A stretch of DNA of 64,000 nucleotides from Lujinxingia vulgaris (GCF_007997015.1 NZ_VOSM01000015.1:1-64000); one strand, 5' to 3'; counted from the stretch's first letter, positions 1 to 8,942 are shown. The notes: generated from the sequence alone by a model not told the origin. Made by a program: numbers and translations.

Positions 1-75
1 AACTCGGAAGTTAAGCTCTCCAGCGCCGATGGTACTGCGACCGAGAGGTCGTGGGAGAGTAGGTCGCTGCCAACC
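1..75 (+). rRNA. rrf: 5S ribosomal RNA, 3' part (cut by window edge)
   Basis: The first 75 bases match the 3' two thirds of a bacterial 5S rRNA: the conserved AACTCGGAAGTTAAG block, then GATGGTACTGC and GGGAGAGTAGGTCGCTGCCAA. The 5' part lies before the window, so this is probably the end of an rrn operon. A strong intrinsic terminator follows at 85-133. Confidence 0.93.
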
Positions 76-84
76 CTTTATTTA

Positions 85-133
85 AAAAAGCCCGCCCCGT
101 TCTGCGTAAGTAGAGCGGGGCGGGTTTTTTTTG
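85..133 (+). terminator. Intrinsic terminator after 5S rRNA
   Basis: A perfect 9-bp GC stem (CCCGCCCCG at 91-99 with CGGGGCGGG at 116-124) is preceded by an A run and followed by an eight-base T run. It closes the rRNA operon. Confidence 0.92.
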
Positions 134-258
134 TTTTTTGGTCAGGAGAGAGCGGTGGGGATGGGGGGAGAGCGGGAAATCGAAGATGGGATTGGGAGGT
201 GGAGTGTGGGGAGAGGGTGTTGTGATGCGTGTACTGAGGCCGGGCGTTTAATGTGGGG

Positions 259-796
259 CAAGCGGTACCGGGTGCCAGCCACCCGATCGCGATAGCTGTG
301 CGCGTGCCAGATATCCGCTCTAACGGAACGAATCCGGGTGCTGTTTGGGTGCCTGGCATCCGGTTTTATGCAACGAGTCCGAGTGTCAGGCCTCCGTTCT
401 TAACCCTGTGTGTGGGGCGCTGCGCACGTGACTTTGAACGCTGCGTGCGGGTGCCAGGCATTCGGACGTAGACGACCTGCCCGAGTGCCAGGCCCCCGAT
501 CTTGAACGCTGCGTGCGGGTTCCAGGCATTCGGACGTAGACGACCTGCCCGAGTGCCAGGCACCCGATCTTGAACGCTGTGTGGGGAAGCGCCGCGCACC
601 CGATCCTGAACCCTGTGTGCCGGTGCCAGGCATTCGGACGTAGACGACCTACACGAGTGGCAGGCACCCGATCTTGGGTCTTAGATAACCTGCCCGAGTG
701 CCAGGCACCCGATCTTGAACGCTGTGTGCGGGTGCAACGAGACCGGGTGCCAGGCACCCGATCTCAGGCAACCTGCACGACTGCCTGGCACCCTGA
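259..796. repeat. GTGCCAGGCA repeat array A (degenerate, about 34-bp phase)
   Basis: Roughly a dozen imperfect copies of the core occur between the 5S terminator and the 3' end of the minus-strand gene at 896. The centre (about 445-580) is best preserved: cores at 454, 488, 522 and 556 are exactly 34 bp apart. Two spacer types alternate there (ATTCGGACGTAGACGACC and CCCGATCTTGAACGCTG), giving a 68-bp dimer. Outer copies are decayed, and the last one (about 782-793) is inverted. Open frames across the block are repeat by-products. The first 180 bases after the terminator hold nothing recognised. Confidence 0.85.
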
Positions 797-837
797 CAGA
801 ATTGAGTCACTACCGAGTTTCGCCTGGCAAGGGGCAC

Positions 838-865
838 AAAAAAAACCGCCCGGTCGCCCGGGCGG
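838..865 (-). terminator. Intrinsic terminator of the minus-strand coiled-coil gene
   Basis: A stem CCGCCCGG / CCGGGCGG with a TCGC loop at 846-865 has an eight-base A run on its left, which is a U run in the minus-strand transcript. It lies 30 bases past the stop codon at 896. Confidence 0.88.
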
Positions 866-895
866 CTTGTGACTTGCTTCTACGCGCGATGTGGG

Positions 896-1906
896 TCAGG
901 ACTTCGCCTCGCTGCCCTCAACCTTCTCCGCGTCTTCGGTCTTCTCGACGTCTTCAGCCGTCTCGACCTTCGGGGCGGTTTCGGACTTCGGAGCCTCGTC
1001 GGTCGACTCGACCGCGGGCGTTTTTTCGGCCGTCTCAGCGGGAGCGGGCGCTTCCTTGACGTCCTCGACCGCCGCCGGGGCGGGAGCTTCTTCGGCGCTG
1101 CTGGCCTTCTCGACCTTCTCGGCCTGCTCGCCGGCGAAGCCGGCGCGCTTAAGCTCCTCTTCGAGCAGCTCGATGCGCTCGCGGGCCGCGTCGAGCTGAC
1201 GCTGGGTGACCTTGTACGCTTTGTCGTTGTTGTCGGCGCGGCGGCGCTGCTTGTCGACCTCGCGGGCGGTCTTGTTGAGCTTACGCTTCAAGTCCTGCTC
1301 GGCGCCGCGGACCTCGTCGGCCTGGGCCTTGTTCTGCGACTCGATGCGGGCGCGCAGACGTTCGATCTCGTCGCGCTGGCGAGCGAGCTCGTCGGTGTCG
1401 AACTCGACCTTCTCGGGGGTGGCGGCAGCGGGTGCGGCTTTGGCCTCGGCGACTTTGGCCTGGGCTTCGGCGCGGACGGCGCTGACGCGCTGGTCGGCGT
1501 TGGCGAGTTTGGCTTTGAGGTCGGCGATCTCGGCGCGGGCTTCCACGAGCGCGGTCTGATCGACGCCGGCGGCTTCTTCGCGGGCCTTGCGGGCACTCTG
1601 GCGCGATTCTTTCAGCTCGTTTTTGAGCTCATAGACCTGCGACTTGAGCGATTTGGTCTCGGCCTGAGCTTCGGAGAGTTCTTTTTCCAGGCGGCTGGTG
1701 TCAGCGGAGGGAGCGGCGTTTGCGGTCTTGTCGCTCTCGATCTTTTTGGTGGATTTGGATCCTTCTTTCTTTTCGAGCTTCTTCTCGCGAGCTTCCAGGT
1801 CGGCCAGGCCGGCGAGGTAGGCGCGCTTGGTGCGGTTGCCTTCCATAAAGAGGACGATGCCGGCGATGAAGCCGACGACCCCGATGGCGATGTAGAGAAT
1901 TTCCAT
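896..1906 (-). CDS. Membrane-anchored coiled-coil protein, unknown function
   Basis: 336 aa. Residues 1-22 form one N-terminal membrane segment (MEILYIAIGVVGFIAGIVLF). Residues about 35-235 are rich in Glu, Lys, Ala and Arg with heptad-like spacing, so a long coiled coil is likely. Residues about 240-336 are an Ala/Pro/Glu-rich acidic tail ending EGSEAKS. The layout suggests a bitopic inner-membrane protein exposing a long coiled coil. No enzymatic motif is seen and I recognise no named family. A GGGA lies just before the ATG, and the gene has its own terminator at 838-865. The plus strand is also open here, but its Leu/Gly-rich translation looks like a shadow. Confidence 0.75.
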   Translation of the reverse strand: MEILYIAIGVVGFIAGIVLFMEGNRTKRAYLAGLADLEAREKKLEKKEGSKSTKKIESDKTANAAPSADTSRLEKELSEAQAETKSLKSQVYELKNELKESRQSARKAREEAAGVDQTALVEARAEIADLKAKLANADQRVSAVRAEAQAKVAEAKAAPAAATPEKVEFDTDELARQRDEIERLRARIESQNKAQADEVRGAEQDLKRKLNKTAREVDKQRRRADNNDKAYKVTQRQLDAARERIELLEEELKRAGFAGEQAEKVEKASSAEEAPAPAAVEDVKEAPAPAETAEKTPAVESTDEAPKSETAPKVETAEDVEKTEDAEKVEGSEAKS

Positions 1907-2228
1907 GACGTTCCCTGCGTGGCGCCGCTCGTCGAGTTCGGCGCGGTCGGTAAAGGCGGCGGTGGACCAGCTGTAAACAAGGAGGAGGCCTGCGCGATGC
2001 GACGAGCCACCTGACGTGGGACGTCCTCCCCGGCTGCGCCGACCAGGAGGTTATGGGCTCGGCAGATCTTCAGACCCCTGATGGCCGCAAGAGCGAGCAA
2101 ATTCGGGCATAAAGACGCGTGGTCTTAACACCGGGCGTCTTTTAGCGTCAAGGCGGCCGGCCTGCAGATCGCCTTGATAGGCCGGGGGGCGGCGGGCATA
2201 CTCCCGCGCACAGACGAGGTGGAGTTCG
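1907..2228. other. Intergenic region between divergent genes (coiled-coil gene and oleA)
   Basis: 322 bases separate two divergently transcribed starts, so promoters for both should lie here. I cannot assign -35/-10 boxes with confidence. One inverted repeat, CCGGCCT...AGGCCGG, is visible around 2157-2185 upstream of oleA. No GTGCCAGGCA core is present, in keeping with the absence of the arrays from divergent promoter regions. Confidence 0.5.
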
Positions 2229-3260
2229 ATGAGTGTGGTGAAGTTTGAGAATGTGGCGGTGGCGGGGTTGGCTGAGATGCGGGCTCCCCGGGCGATAAGT
2301 TCCGCGGAGATCGAGTCGAGGCTTGAGCCAGCGCTTAAGCGGGCCGGCCTGCCGACGCGGGGGCTTATCTACCAGCTCACCGGCATCGCCGAGAGACGGG
2401 TGTGGCCTGAGGGCGTGATGGCGAGTGTACCGGCGGCGATGGCCGGGCGGCGCGCGCTGGAGCGCTCCGGGGTGGAACGCGAGAAGATCGGGGTGTTGAT
2501 CAGCACCTCGGTTTGCCGCGATTTTGTAGAACCTTCGGTTGCCTCGATGGTGCATCGCAGCCTGGAGCTGGGATCGCATTGTCTGAACTTCGATGTGGGC
2601 AACGCCTGCCTGGGCTTTTTGAACGGCATTCAGATCGTGGGGGATATGATCGAGCGGGGCTCGATTGACTACGGGATGGTCGTCAATGGCGAGTCTAGCC
2701 TGGAGGTGATTGAGGCGACGATCGCGCGGCTGAACCAGCCCGACTTCCCGGTGGAGAAGATGCGCGACCAGCTCGCCACGCTGACCCTGGGTTCGGGGGC
2801 GGCGGCGATGGTGTTGGGCCGACGCGATTTTCTCAGCGTCGATGCCCCCCGGGTGGTGGGCGCGGTCACCGAGTCAGCGAGCGAGCATAATGAGCTCTGC
2901 CGCGGGCAGCGCGACTGGATGGAGACCGATGCGGCGATGTTGCTCCTTCGTGGCGTGGAGCTCGGGCAGAAGACTTTTGCCCGCGCGACCGAGGAGCTGG
3001 GATGGTCGCCCGAGGTGCTCGACCTTGTGTGCGCCCACCAGGTCAGCGCGGTGCATATGACGCGGGTGGCCGAGGCGCTTCAGCTCGATCGCGAGCGTTT
3101 TTTGAAGATTTACCACGACCACGGAAACGTCGGCCCGGCGTCGATTCCTATCGCGCTGGCGAAGGCGGTGGGGCAGGGGCGCGTGCAGCGTGGCGACAGG
3201 GTGGGGCTTATGGGGATTGGCAGCGGATTAAACTGTTCGATGATGGAGATTGCGTTTTGA
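2229..3260 (+). CDS. oleA: OleA, thiolase-fold acyl-CoA condensing enzyme
   Basis: 343 aa, KAS III-like. OleA joins two long-chain acyl-CoAs by non-decarboxylative Claisen condensation to a 2-alkyl-3-keto acid, the first step of long-chain olefin synthesis. The nucleophile Cys127 lies in DVGNACLGFLNG, with His270 in AHQVS and Asn300 in HGNVGPASIP. The spacing of this triad matches characterised OleA. Glu101 (DFVEPSVAS) sits where OleA carries its extra active-site Glu, which separates it from FabH. A GGAG precedes the ATG by four bases. The stop overlaps the oleB start, and oleB-oleC-oleD follow, which makes the assignment strong. Confidence 0.93.
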   Translation: MSVVKFENVAVAGLAEMRAPRAISSAEIESRLEPALKRAGLPTRGLIYQLTGIAERRVWPEGVMASVPAAMAGRRALERSGVEREKIGVLISTSVCRDFVEPSVASMVHRSLELGSHCLNFDVGNACLGFLNGIQIVGDMIERGSIDYGMVVNGESSLEVIEATIARLNQPDFPVEKMRDQLATLTLGSGAAAMVLGRRDFLSVDAPRVVGAVTESASEHNELCRGQRDWMETDAAMLLLRGVELGQKTFARATEELGWSPEVLDLVCAHQVSAVHMTRVAEALQLDRERFLKIYHDHGNVGPASIPIALAKAVGQGRVQRGDRVGLMGIGSGLNCSMMEIAF

Positions 3261-4186
3261 CCCAACCACAGCTTCACCCGAGCCAGGAGGCTGTGAGCCC
3301 CTCGCTTTACCCGTATTCGCCGAACTTTCATCAGGTCGAAGGCGGCCACAACCTTCATTATGTCGATGAGGGTGAGGGGCCGGCGGTGTTGATGGTGCAT
3401 GGTAACCCGACCTGGTCCTTCTATTATCGCAACCTCATTGAGGCGTTGCGTGGGGAGCATCGCACCATTGCGCCGGATCACATCGGGTGTGGGCGCTCCG
3501 ATAAGCCGAGCGCCGAGGCGTACCCGTATACGCTGGAGCGTCGCGTCGAAGATCTGGAGAGCCTCGTCAAAGCGCTCAATCTCAGTGCGCCGCTGACGCT
3601 GGTGCTGCACGACTGGGGCGGGATGATCGGGATGACCTTTGCGGCCCGAAACCCGCAGCTGGTCGGGCGCATTGTGCTCTTGAATACGGCGGCGTTTCAT
3701 CTTCCCAAGACCAAGCGTTTTCCGCTGCCGCTCAAAGTTGCGCGCGACACGGCGGTGGGCTCGGTGCTCGTCAAAAAGCTCAACGCCTTCAGCCGCACAG
3801 CCTCCCGCGTATGTGTGACCTCGCCGCTTCCTGCGGAGGTGCGGAAGGCGTATGAGGCGCCCTACGATACGCCGGAGAATCGCATCGCCACGCTGCGTTT
3901 TGTGCAGGATATCCCGCTTTCGCCAGGTGATTCCGGCTATGAGCTGGTCAGTGAGATCGAGGCGGCGCTGCCTTCGCTGGGCGATCGTCCGATCTTCATC
4001 GGCTGGGGGTATAAGGATTTTGTCTTCGACCGGCACTTCCTGGCGCGCTGGAAAGAGATCTACCCGCAGGCGACCTACGCCGAGTATCCGGAGGCGGGGC
4101 ATTATGTGCTGGAAGATCGTCGCGACGATCTGATCCCGAAGATCATGGACTTTATTAAGAGCACCGACGCCTGGGAGGGCGCATGA
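3257..4186 (+). CDS. oleB: OleB, alpha/beta-hydrolase (beta-lactone decarboxylase)
   Basis: 309 aa with the TTG start at 3257, which overlaps the oleA stop as TTGA and has a GGAG nine bases upstream. A GTG at 3293 is an alternative but its Shine-Dalgarno is too close. The haloalkane-dehalogenase fold is clear: oxyanion motif HGNPTW at 48-53, nucleophile Asp119 in LVLHDWGG, and catalytic His282 in PEAGHYVLED. In the Ole pathway this family removes CO2 from the beta-lactone made by OleC to give a cis-olefin. No fusion to OleC is present, unlike actinobacterial OleBC. Without the operon it would be called only a haloalkane-dehalogenase-like hydrolase. Confidence 0.9.
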   Translation: MTQPQLHPSQEAVSPSLYPYSPNFHQVEGGHNLHYVDEGEGPAVLMVHGNPTWSFYYRNLIEALRGEHRTIAPDHIGCGRSDKPSAEAYPYTLERRVEDLESLVKALNLSAPLTLVLHDWGGMIGMTFAARNPQLVGRIVLLNTAAFHLPKTKRFPLPLKVARDTAVGSVLVKKLNAFSRTASRVCVTSPLPAEVRKAYEAPYDTPENRIATLRFVQDIPLSPGDSGYELVSEIEAALPSLGDRPIFIGWGYKDFVFDRHFLARWKEIYPQATYAEYPEAGHYVLEDRRDDLIPKIMDFIKSTDAWEGA

Positions 4187-5880
4187 GCGCACCGGCGAGC
4201 ACCAGCGATGCGAGTAAGGCGGAGGCGCCCGATCCGAACATCGCCCGGGCGATCAGCGCGATGGCGCAGGCGATGCCCGATGCGCCGGCGATTCATTTTC
4301 CGACCTCGCGCGCGCCCGATGGCACCTGGCGCTACGAGACGACCTCGTATGCCGAGCTGGATCGGGCCAGCGATGAGATCGCCGCCGGGCTGCACGCCAT
4401 CGGCGTGGTGCCAGGCACCCGCGCGGTGCTGATGGTCAAGCCCTCGATGCCCTTTTTTGCGCTGACCTTCGGGCTCTTTAAGGCCGGAGTGGTGCCGGTG
4501 ATTGTGGACCCGGGGATGGGGCTCAAAAACCTGAAGGTGTGTCTGGCCGAGGCGGAGCCGCAGGCCTTTATCGGCATCCCCACGGCCCATGCTGCACGGC
4601 TGGCGCTGGGGTGGGGGCGCGGCACGATTGAGCATTGTGTGACGGTGGGGCGGCGCTGGTTGTGGGGCGGGTTTACGCTCGATCAGGTGCGTCAGAAGGG
4701 GGCGGCCGCCGAGGGCTGGGAGCCGCCGCGCGTGAAGCCCGATGATATGGCGGCGATCCTCTTTACCTCCGGGAGCACCGGGGTGCCCAAGGGGGCGGTG
4801 TACTCGCACGGCAACTTTGCGGCGCAGGTGGCGCTGATCAAGGCGACTTATACGATTGAGCCCGGTGAGATCGATCTTCCGACCTTCCCGCTCTTTGCGC
4901 TCTTTGATCCGGCGTTGGGCATGACGACGGTGGTGCCGGATATGGATTTTGCGAATCCGGGCAAGGTCGATCCGCGCAACCTCATTGAGCCCATCCGACA
5001 GATGGGCATCACCAACATGTTTGGCTCGCCGGCGGTGCTCAACAAACTCGGGCGCTTTGGGGAGGCCGAGGGCGTGAGGCTGCCCGGGCTCAAGCGGGTG
5101 ATCTCGGCCGGGGCGCCGGTGCCGGCAGTGACCTTGAGGCGCGTCAAAGCGATGCTCGATGGGTCGGCGCAGATCTTTACGCCTTACGGTGCGACGGAGT
5201 CGTTGCCGGTGGCCTCGATCGGCAGTGACATGATCCTGGGGGAGACGGCTCAAGCCACCGATGATGGGAAGGGCGTGTGTGTGGGTTATCCGGTCGAGGG
5301 CGTGGAGGTGCAGGTTATCGCCATCACCGATGATCCGATTGCGACCTGGGAAGATGCGCAGGTGCTCAAGCCCGGTGAGATTGGCGAGTTTGTGGTGAAG
5401 GGGCCGCAGGTCACCCGCGCCTATTATAATCGCGACGCATCTACGCGCGGCGCGAAGATCGCCGACGGCCAGGATGTGCGCCATCGTATGGGCGATGTGG
5501 GGTATTTTGACGATCAGGGGCGCATGTGGTTCTGCGGGCGCAAGACCCACCGGGTGGTGCTCAATGAGACGCGCACGATGTTCACGATCCCGGTGGAGGG
5601 GATCTTCAACACGCATCCGGCGGTCTTTCGCACGGCGCTGGTCGGGGTGAAGCGTGCGGGTAGGGTGGTGCCGGTCTTATGCGTGGAGCTTGAGGCGGAG
5701 CACCAGGGGGCGGTGCGCGATAAGGTGCGCGAGGAACTTCTGGCCCTGGGCGCAAAGCATGAGCTGACACGCGAGATTGAGGAGGTGCTCTTTCATTCGG
5801 GCTTTCCGGTGGATGTGCGCCACAATTCGAAGATCTTTCGAGAGGCGCTCACCGAGTGGGCGCGGGAGCAGCTGGCATGA
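4183..5880 (+). CDS. oleC: OleC, AMP-dependent beta-lactone synthetase
   Basis: 565 aa, ANL superfamily. The start ATG overlaps the oleB stop (ATGA). The nucleotide-binding loop is at about 191-205 (ILFTSGSTGVPKG), the A5-like motif is YGATESLPVAS, and the hinge/A8 region is GDVGYFDDQGRMWFCGR. OleC adenylates the 2-alkyl-3-hydroxy acid from OleD and closes it to a beta-lactone. One odd detail: codons for residues 76-80 (VPGTR) read GTGCCAGGCACCCGC, identical to the core of the intergenic arrays of this window. Confidence 0.92.
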   Translation: MSAPASTSDASKAEAPDPNIARAISAMAQAMPDAPAIHFPTSRAPDGTWRYETTSYAELDRASDEIAAGLHAIGVVPGTRAVLMVKPSMPFFALTFGLFKAGVVPVIVDPGMGLKNLKVCLAEAEPQAFIGIPTAHAARLALGWGRGTIEHCVTVGRRWLWGGFTLDQVRQKGAAAEGWEPPRVKPDDMAAILFTSGSTGVPKGAVYSHGNFAAQVALIKATYTIEPGEIDLPTFPLFALFDPALGMTTVVPDMDFANPGKVDPRNLIEPIRQMGITNMFGSPAVLNKLGRFGEAEGVRLPGLKRVISAGAPVPAVTLRRVKAMLDGSAQIFTPYGATESLPVASIGSDMILGETAQATDDGKGVCVGYPVEGVEVQVIAITDDPIATWEDAQVLKPGEIGEFVVKGPQVTRAYYNRDASTRGAKIADGQDVRHRMGDVGYFDDQGRMWFCGRKTHRVVLNETRTMFTIPVEGIFNTHPAVFRTALVGVKRAGRVVPVLCVELEAEHQGAVRDKVREELLALGAKHELTREIEEVLFHSGFPVDVRHNSKIFREALTEWAREQLA

Positions 5881-6872
5881 AGGTTCTGGTCACCGGTGGC
5901 GGCGGATTTCTTGGCGAGGCGATCGTCGATCAGTTGCTCGCGCGTGGCGATGAGGTTCGCTCGCTGGCCCGGGGCGACTATCCCAACCTGCGGGCGAAGG
6001 GCGTCGAGGTGATGCGCGGCGATCTTGCCGACGCCGAGGTTGTGTCAGCGGCGGTGGAGGGCTGCGAGGAGGTCTACCACGTCGCAGCGCGCGCCGGCGT
6101 CTGGGGGCCTTATGAGGCGTATTACCAGGCCAATGTGGTGGGCACCGAGAACATCATCGCGGCCTGCCGCGCCCACAACATTCCTCGCCTGATCTTCACG
6201 AGCTCGCCAAGTGTGGTCTACGGCGATGCGCCGCTGGAGGGGGTCGATGAGTCGGTGCCCTACCCCGCGAGCTATCTGACGGCGTACCCCGAGACCAAAG
6301 CGATGGCCGAGAAGGCGGTGCTTGCGGCCAACAGCGACGCGCTCAAGACGGTGTCGCTGCGCCCGCATCTGATCTGGGGGCCGGGGGATAACCATCTTGT
6401 GCCGCGCATCATCGATCGGGCGCGGCGTGGCAAGCTCAAGCGGGTGGGCGACGGCAAAGCCCTGGTGGACTCGGTCTATGTGGAGGACGCCGCGCGCGCG
6501 CATCTGCTGGCGGCCGAGGCGCTGGCAACACACGGAAAACCCGCCGGTAAGCCCTACTTCATCACCCAGGATGAGCCGGTGGCGGTGGGGGAGCTCATCG
6601 ACAAGATCCTGGTCAGCGGGGGGCTTGAGCCGCTTAAAGCGCAGGTGCCCGCAGGCGTGGCCTACGCGGTGGGTTGGGCGATGGAGACGGCGTATAAGGC
6701 GCTTGGCAAGCGCGAGGAGCCCTTGATGACGCGATTTCTCGCCAAACAGCTCTCGACCGCGCATTACTTCGACATCTCGGCGGCGCGCGAGGATTTCGGC
6801 TACGTGCCGCAGCGCACCATCGATGAGGGGATGGTCGAGCTGGGCGCGTGGATTCGCAAGGCCGGGATCTGA
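5877..6872 (+). CDS. oleD: OleD, NAD(P)H-dependent 2-alkyl-3-oxoalkanoate reductase
   Basis: 331 aa extended short-chain dehydrogenase (epimerase-like). The ATG at 5877 overlaps the oleC stop. The Rossmann motif TGGGGFLG is at residues 6-13, Ser110 in FTSSPS, and the catalytic Tyr137-x3-Lys141 in AYPETK. OleD reduces the OleA product to the 3-hydroxy acid used by OleC. All four ole genes are joined by 4-base overlaps, so they are probably one mRNA with coupled translation. A foldback carrying one array core follows the stop (6880-6919). Confidence 0.92.
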   Translation: MKVLVTGGGGFLGEAIVDQLLARGDEVRSLARGDYPNLRAKGVEVMRGDLADAEVVSAAVEGCEEVYHVAARAGVWGPYEAYYQANVVGTENIIAACRAHNIPRLIFTSSPSVVYGDAPLEGVDESVPYPASYLTAYPETKAMAEKAVLAANSDALKTVSLRPHLIWGPGDNHLVPRIIDRARRGKLKRVGDGKALVDSVYVEDAARAHLLAAEALATHGKPAGKPYFITQDEPVAVGELIDKILVSGGLEPLKAQVPAGVAYAVGWAMETAYKALGKREEPLMTRFLAKQLSTAHYFDISAAREDFGYVPQRTIDEGMVELGAWIRKAGI

Positions 6873-6875
6873 GCG

Positions 6876-6922
6876 CGGTGCCAGGCCACCGATCTTCGGG
6901 AAGATGCAGGTGAGGCCTGGCG
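6876..6922. repeat. Single GTGCCAGGC copy with inverted partner after oleD
   Basis: TGCCAGGCC at about 6881 and GGCCTGGC at about 6912 face each other around a smaller ATCTT/AAGAT hairpin. This makes a nested foldback immediately after the oleD stop. It could act as a weak terminator; there is no T run. Confidence 0.6.
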
Positions 6923-7000
6923 TGTGCGCCGCGTTGCCAGCCTGCGGTAGCAGGTCTAGGATGAGCGGCCGAACTCACCGATTGCGCCCTGAGGCCCCCG

Positions 7001-8677
7001 ATGTTTGATGCATGGACGAGGCAGGATGAATCGCCGCTCTTTCGCCTGGCGAGTGAGCGTTCGCAGCTTGTGGCCGAGGTCAGCCGGCGCGCGTTCAACG
7101 ACTTTGTGCGCGCCTCGCGCGATGCGCGGGGGGCAGGCATTGAGTACGTGCTTAACGACGCGGCCTACCAGGAGATCGCGCGGCTGCAGCGGGAGCGCGG
7201 CGCCGAGGAGGAGGTGCGTTCGATCGCCTGGTGGCGCAACATGTCGCGGCGTCTGGCGACGATGCCCGAGCCCAAGAAGCGCGAGATCCTCTGGAAACTC
7301 GTCGAGAGCTACGCCGACGATCTTGCCGGCCGCTTTAACCCCTGGGTCTACAAGATGGCCACCGGGGCGCTGCCCATCGGGTTGAGCTTTTTGTTCAAGG
7401 CTCAGGACCTGCCGCGGGTGGCGACGATGCCCACGCGGGTCGGGGAGCTGCGGGAGACCCTCTCGCATGTCCGTGACCTGACGCAGCGGGTGGTGTTGCA
7501 GGGGGATCTGGCCACATTGCGGGTGCTCGCCAGGAAGGGGACGCTGGTCTTTGTGCCGACGCATAGCTCCAACATGGACTCGATCCTGGTGGGGTGGGCG
7601 CTCTATGAGGCGGGGCTTCCGCCGGTGACGTACGGGGCGGGTAAGAACCTCTTTACCAACCCCCTGATGAGCTTCTTCATGCATAATCTGGGGGCGTATA
7701 AGGTCGATCGTCGCCTTCAGCATCGACTTTATAAAGATGTGCTCAAGACTTACTCGCAGGTCTTGATCGAGCGTGGGTATCACAGCCTCTTTTTCCCGGG
7801 GGGCACGCGCAGCCGCTCCAACGCGGTGGAGCAGCACTTAAAGCTGGGGCTTCTGGGCACGGCGCTCCGCGGCTACATCCACAGCTTGATGCGCGATCCG
7901 CAGGCGAAGCCGGTGTATATTGTGCCGCTGACGATCAACTACAACCTGGTGTTGGAGGCCGACAGCCTGATCCAGGATCATTTTAAACGCGAGGGTAAGG
8001 GGCGCTATCTGCTGGAGAACGATGAGTTCAACCAGCTCTCGGCGATCACGCGTTTTGTGATGAACACGATGAAGATGGACTCCACCACGATCCTGCGTTT
8101 TGGGGAGCCGCTGGACACCTTCGGCAACCGGGTGAAGGTCGACGGGGAGAGCTACGATAGCCGGGGGCGCCGGGTGAGCCGCATCGATTATGTGCGCTCA
8201 GCGCGCACTGGAGAGGTGGTGGAGGATGCGGCGCGTGACCGTCAGTACACCCGTCACACGGGTGAGCGCATCGCCGCGGCCTTTCTGGAGCATACGGTGC
8301 TTATGCCCACCCAGGTGGTGAGCTGGGTGCTTTTTGATCTTCTGCAGCGCCGCTTCCCCGGCTGGGACGTGTACCGGTTGGTGCGCTTTGGCTCTGAGGA
8401 GATTCTGCCCTGGGAGGAAGTCCACCGAGGGGTGGAGCAGGCGCTTCAGAGCCTCAAGAAGTTGGAACGCGCGGGGAAGGTGCAGCTTTCGCCATTTTTG
8501 CACGAGGCTGCCCCCGACCGCGTGGTCTACGAGGGGTTGGAGTACCTGCGGATGTACCACGTGCCCGAGGTGGTCAAATCCTGGGCCGACGGGGTGATGC
8601 TGCAGAAGCTCGAAGTGATCTATTTCTATGGCAACCGGGTGCGTCCTTTTGAAGATGCGATGCGCGCCCAGGGTTAA
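7001..8677 (+). CDS. Glycerol-3-phosphate/lysophosphatidate-type 1-acyltransferase (PlsB-like)
   Basis: 558 aa. The acyltransferase block I HX4D motif is His188-SSNM-Asp193 in FVPTHSSNMDS. Block III is FFPGGTRSRSNA, followed by VEQHLKLGLLG. The protein is shorter than PlsB (about 800 aa), with about 160 residues before the catalytic domain and about 250 after it. The likely reaction is acyl transfer to glycerol-3-phosphate or a lysolipid at the membrane. A GAGG lies six bases before the ATG. It sits 128 bases after oleD and in the same direction, so it may be co-transcribed and may share acyl-CoA pools with the Ole enzymes. The substrate cannot be read from sequence. Confidence 0.8.
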   Translation: MFDAWTRQDESPLFRLASERSQLVAEVSRRAFNDFVRASRDARGAGIEYVLNDAAYQEIARLQRERGAEEEVRSIAWWRNMSRRLATMPEPKKREILWKLVESYADDLAGRFNPWVYKMATGALPIGLSFLFKAQDLPRVATMPTRVGELRETLSHVRDLTQRVVLQGDLATLRVLARKGTLVFVPTHSSNMDSILVGWALYEAGLPPVTYGAGKNLFTNPLMSFFMHNLGAYKVDRRLQHRLYKDVLKTYSQVLIERGYHSLFFPGGTRSRSNAVEQHLKLGLLGTALRGYIHSLMRDPQAKPVYIVPLTINYNLVLEADSLIQDHFKREGKGRYLLENDEFNQLSAITRFVMNTMKMDSTTILRFGEPLDTFGNRVKVDGESYDSRGRRVSRIDYVRSARTGEVVEDAARDRQYTRHTGERIAAAFLEHTVLMPTQVVSWVLFDLLQRRFPGWDVYRLVRFGSEEILPWEEVHRGVEQALQSLKKLERAGKVQLSPFLHEAAPDRVVYEGLEYLRMYHVPEVVKSWADGVMLQKLEVIYFYGNRVRPFEDAMRAQG

Positions 8678-8683
8678 GTTCGC

Positions 8684-8830
8684 GTGATCGGGTGCCAGGC
8701 GACCGAACGTTTTTTGCAAGCTCGAATGCGTGATCGGGTGCCAGGCGACCGATCATTTTTTGTAAGCTCGAATGCGTGATCGGGTGCCAGGCGACCGAAC
8801 ATTTTTTGTAAGAGTGCCTGGCACCCCACC
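8684..8830. repeat. GTGCCAGGC array B (three 46-bp units plus inverted end copy)
   Basis: Three direct units begin at 8684, 8730 and 8776, exactly 46 bp apart. Each reads GTGATCGGGTGCCAGGCGACC, then GAACG/GATCA and a T6 run. The third unit runs into an inverted copy, GAGTGCCTGGCACCCC, at about 8812-8827. The block lies between two convergent 3' ends, seven bases after the acyltransferase stop. Confidence 0.9.
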
Positions 8831-8835
8831 AAGAA

Positions 8836-8877
8836 CATCAAAACCCGCCGCCGGCGATGCCGGGGCGGGTTTTGATG
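8836..8877. terminator. Bidirectional intrinsic terminator
   Basis: A perfect 14-bp stem, CATCAAAACCCGCC / GGCGGGTTTTGATG, has a second 5-bp GC stem inside its loop. It can end transcription from both convergent genes (acyltransferase and the gene ending at 8943). Confidence 0.9.
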
Positions 8878-8942
8878 TGCGGGCTGCAGGGTACAGGCGT
8901 CCTAAAACGCCTTAGCTCGGCGCAGGATTGGGGGGCTCAAGA

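Noticed and set aside
1-75. Origin of the repeat core from 5S rRNA ends
   Set aside because: TGCCAGGCA resembles the 3' end of some 5S rRNAs such as that of E. coli, but the 5S here ends CTGCCAACCC, so local descent is not supported.
869-2014. A 381-aa plus-strand protein opposite the coiled-coil gene
   Set aside because: Its Leu/Gly-rich translation mirrors the Glu/Lys/Ala-rich minus-strand gene, and it has no recognised domain. The minus-strand gene has a membrane helix, ribosome site and terminator.
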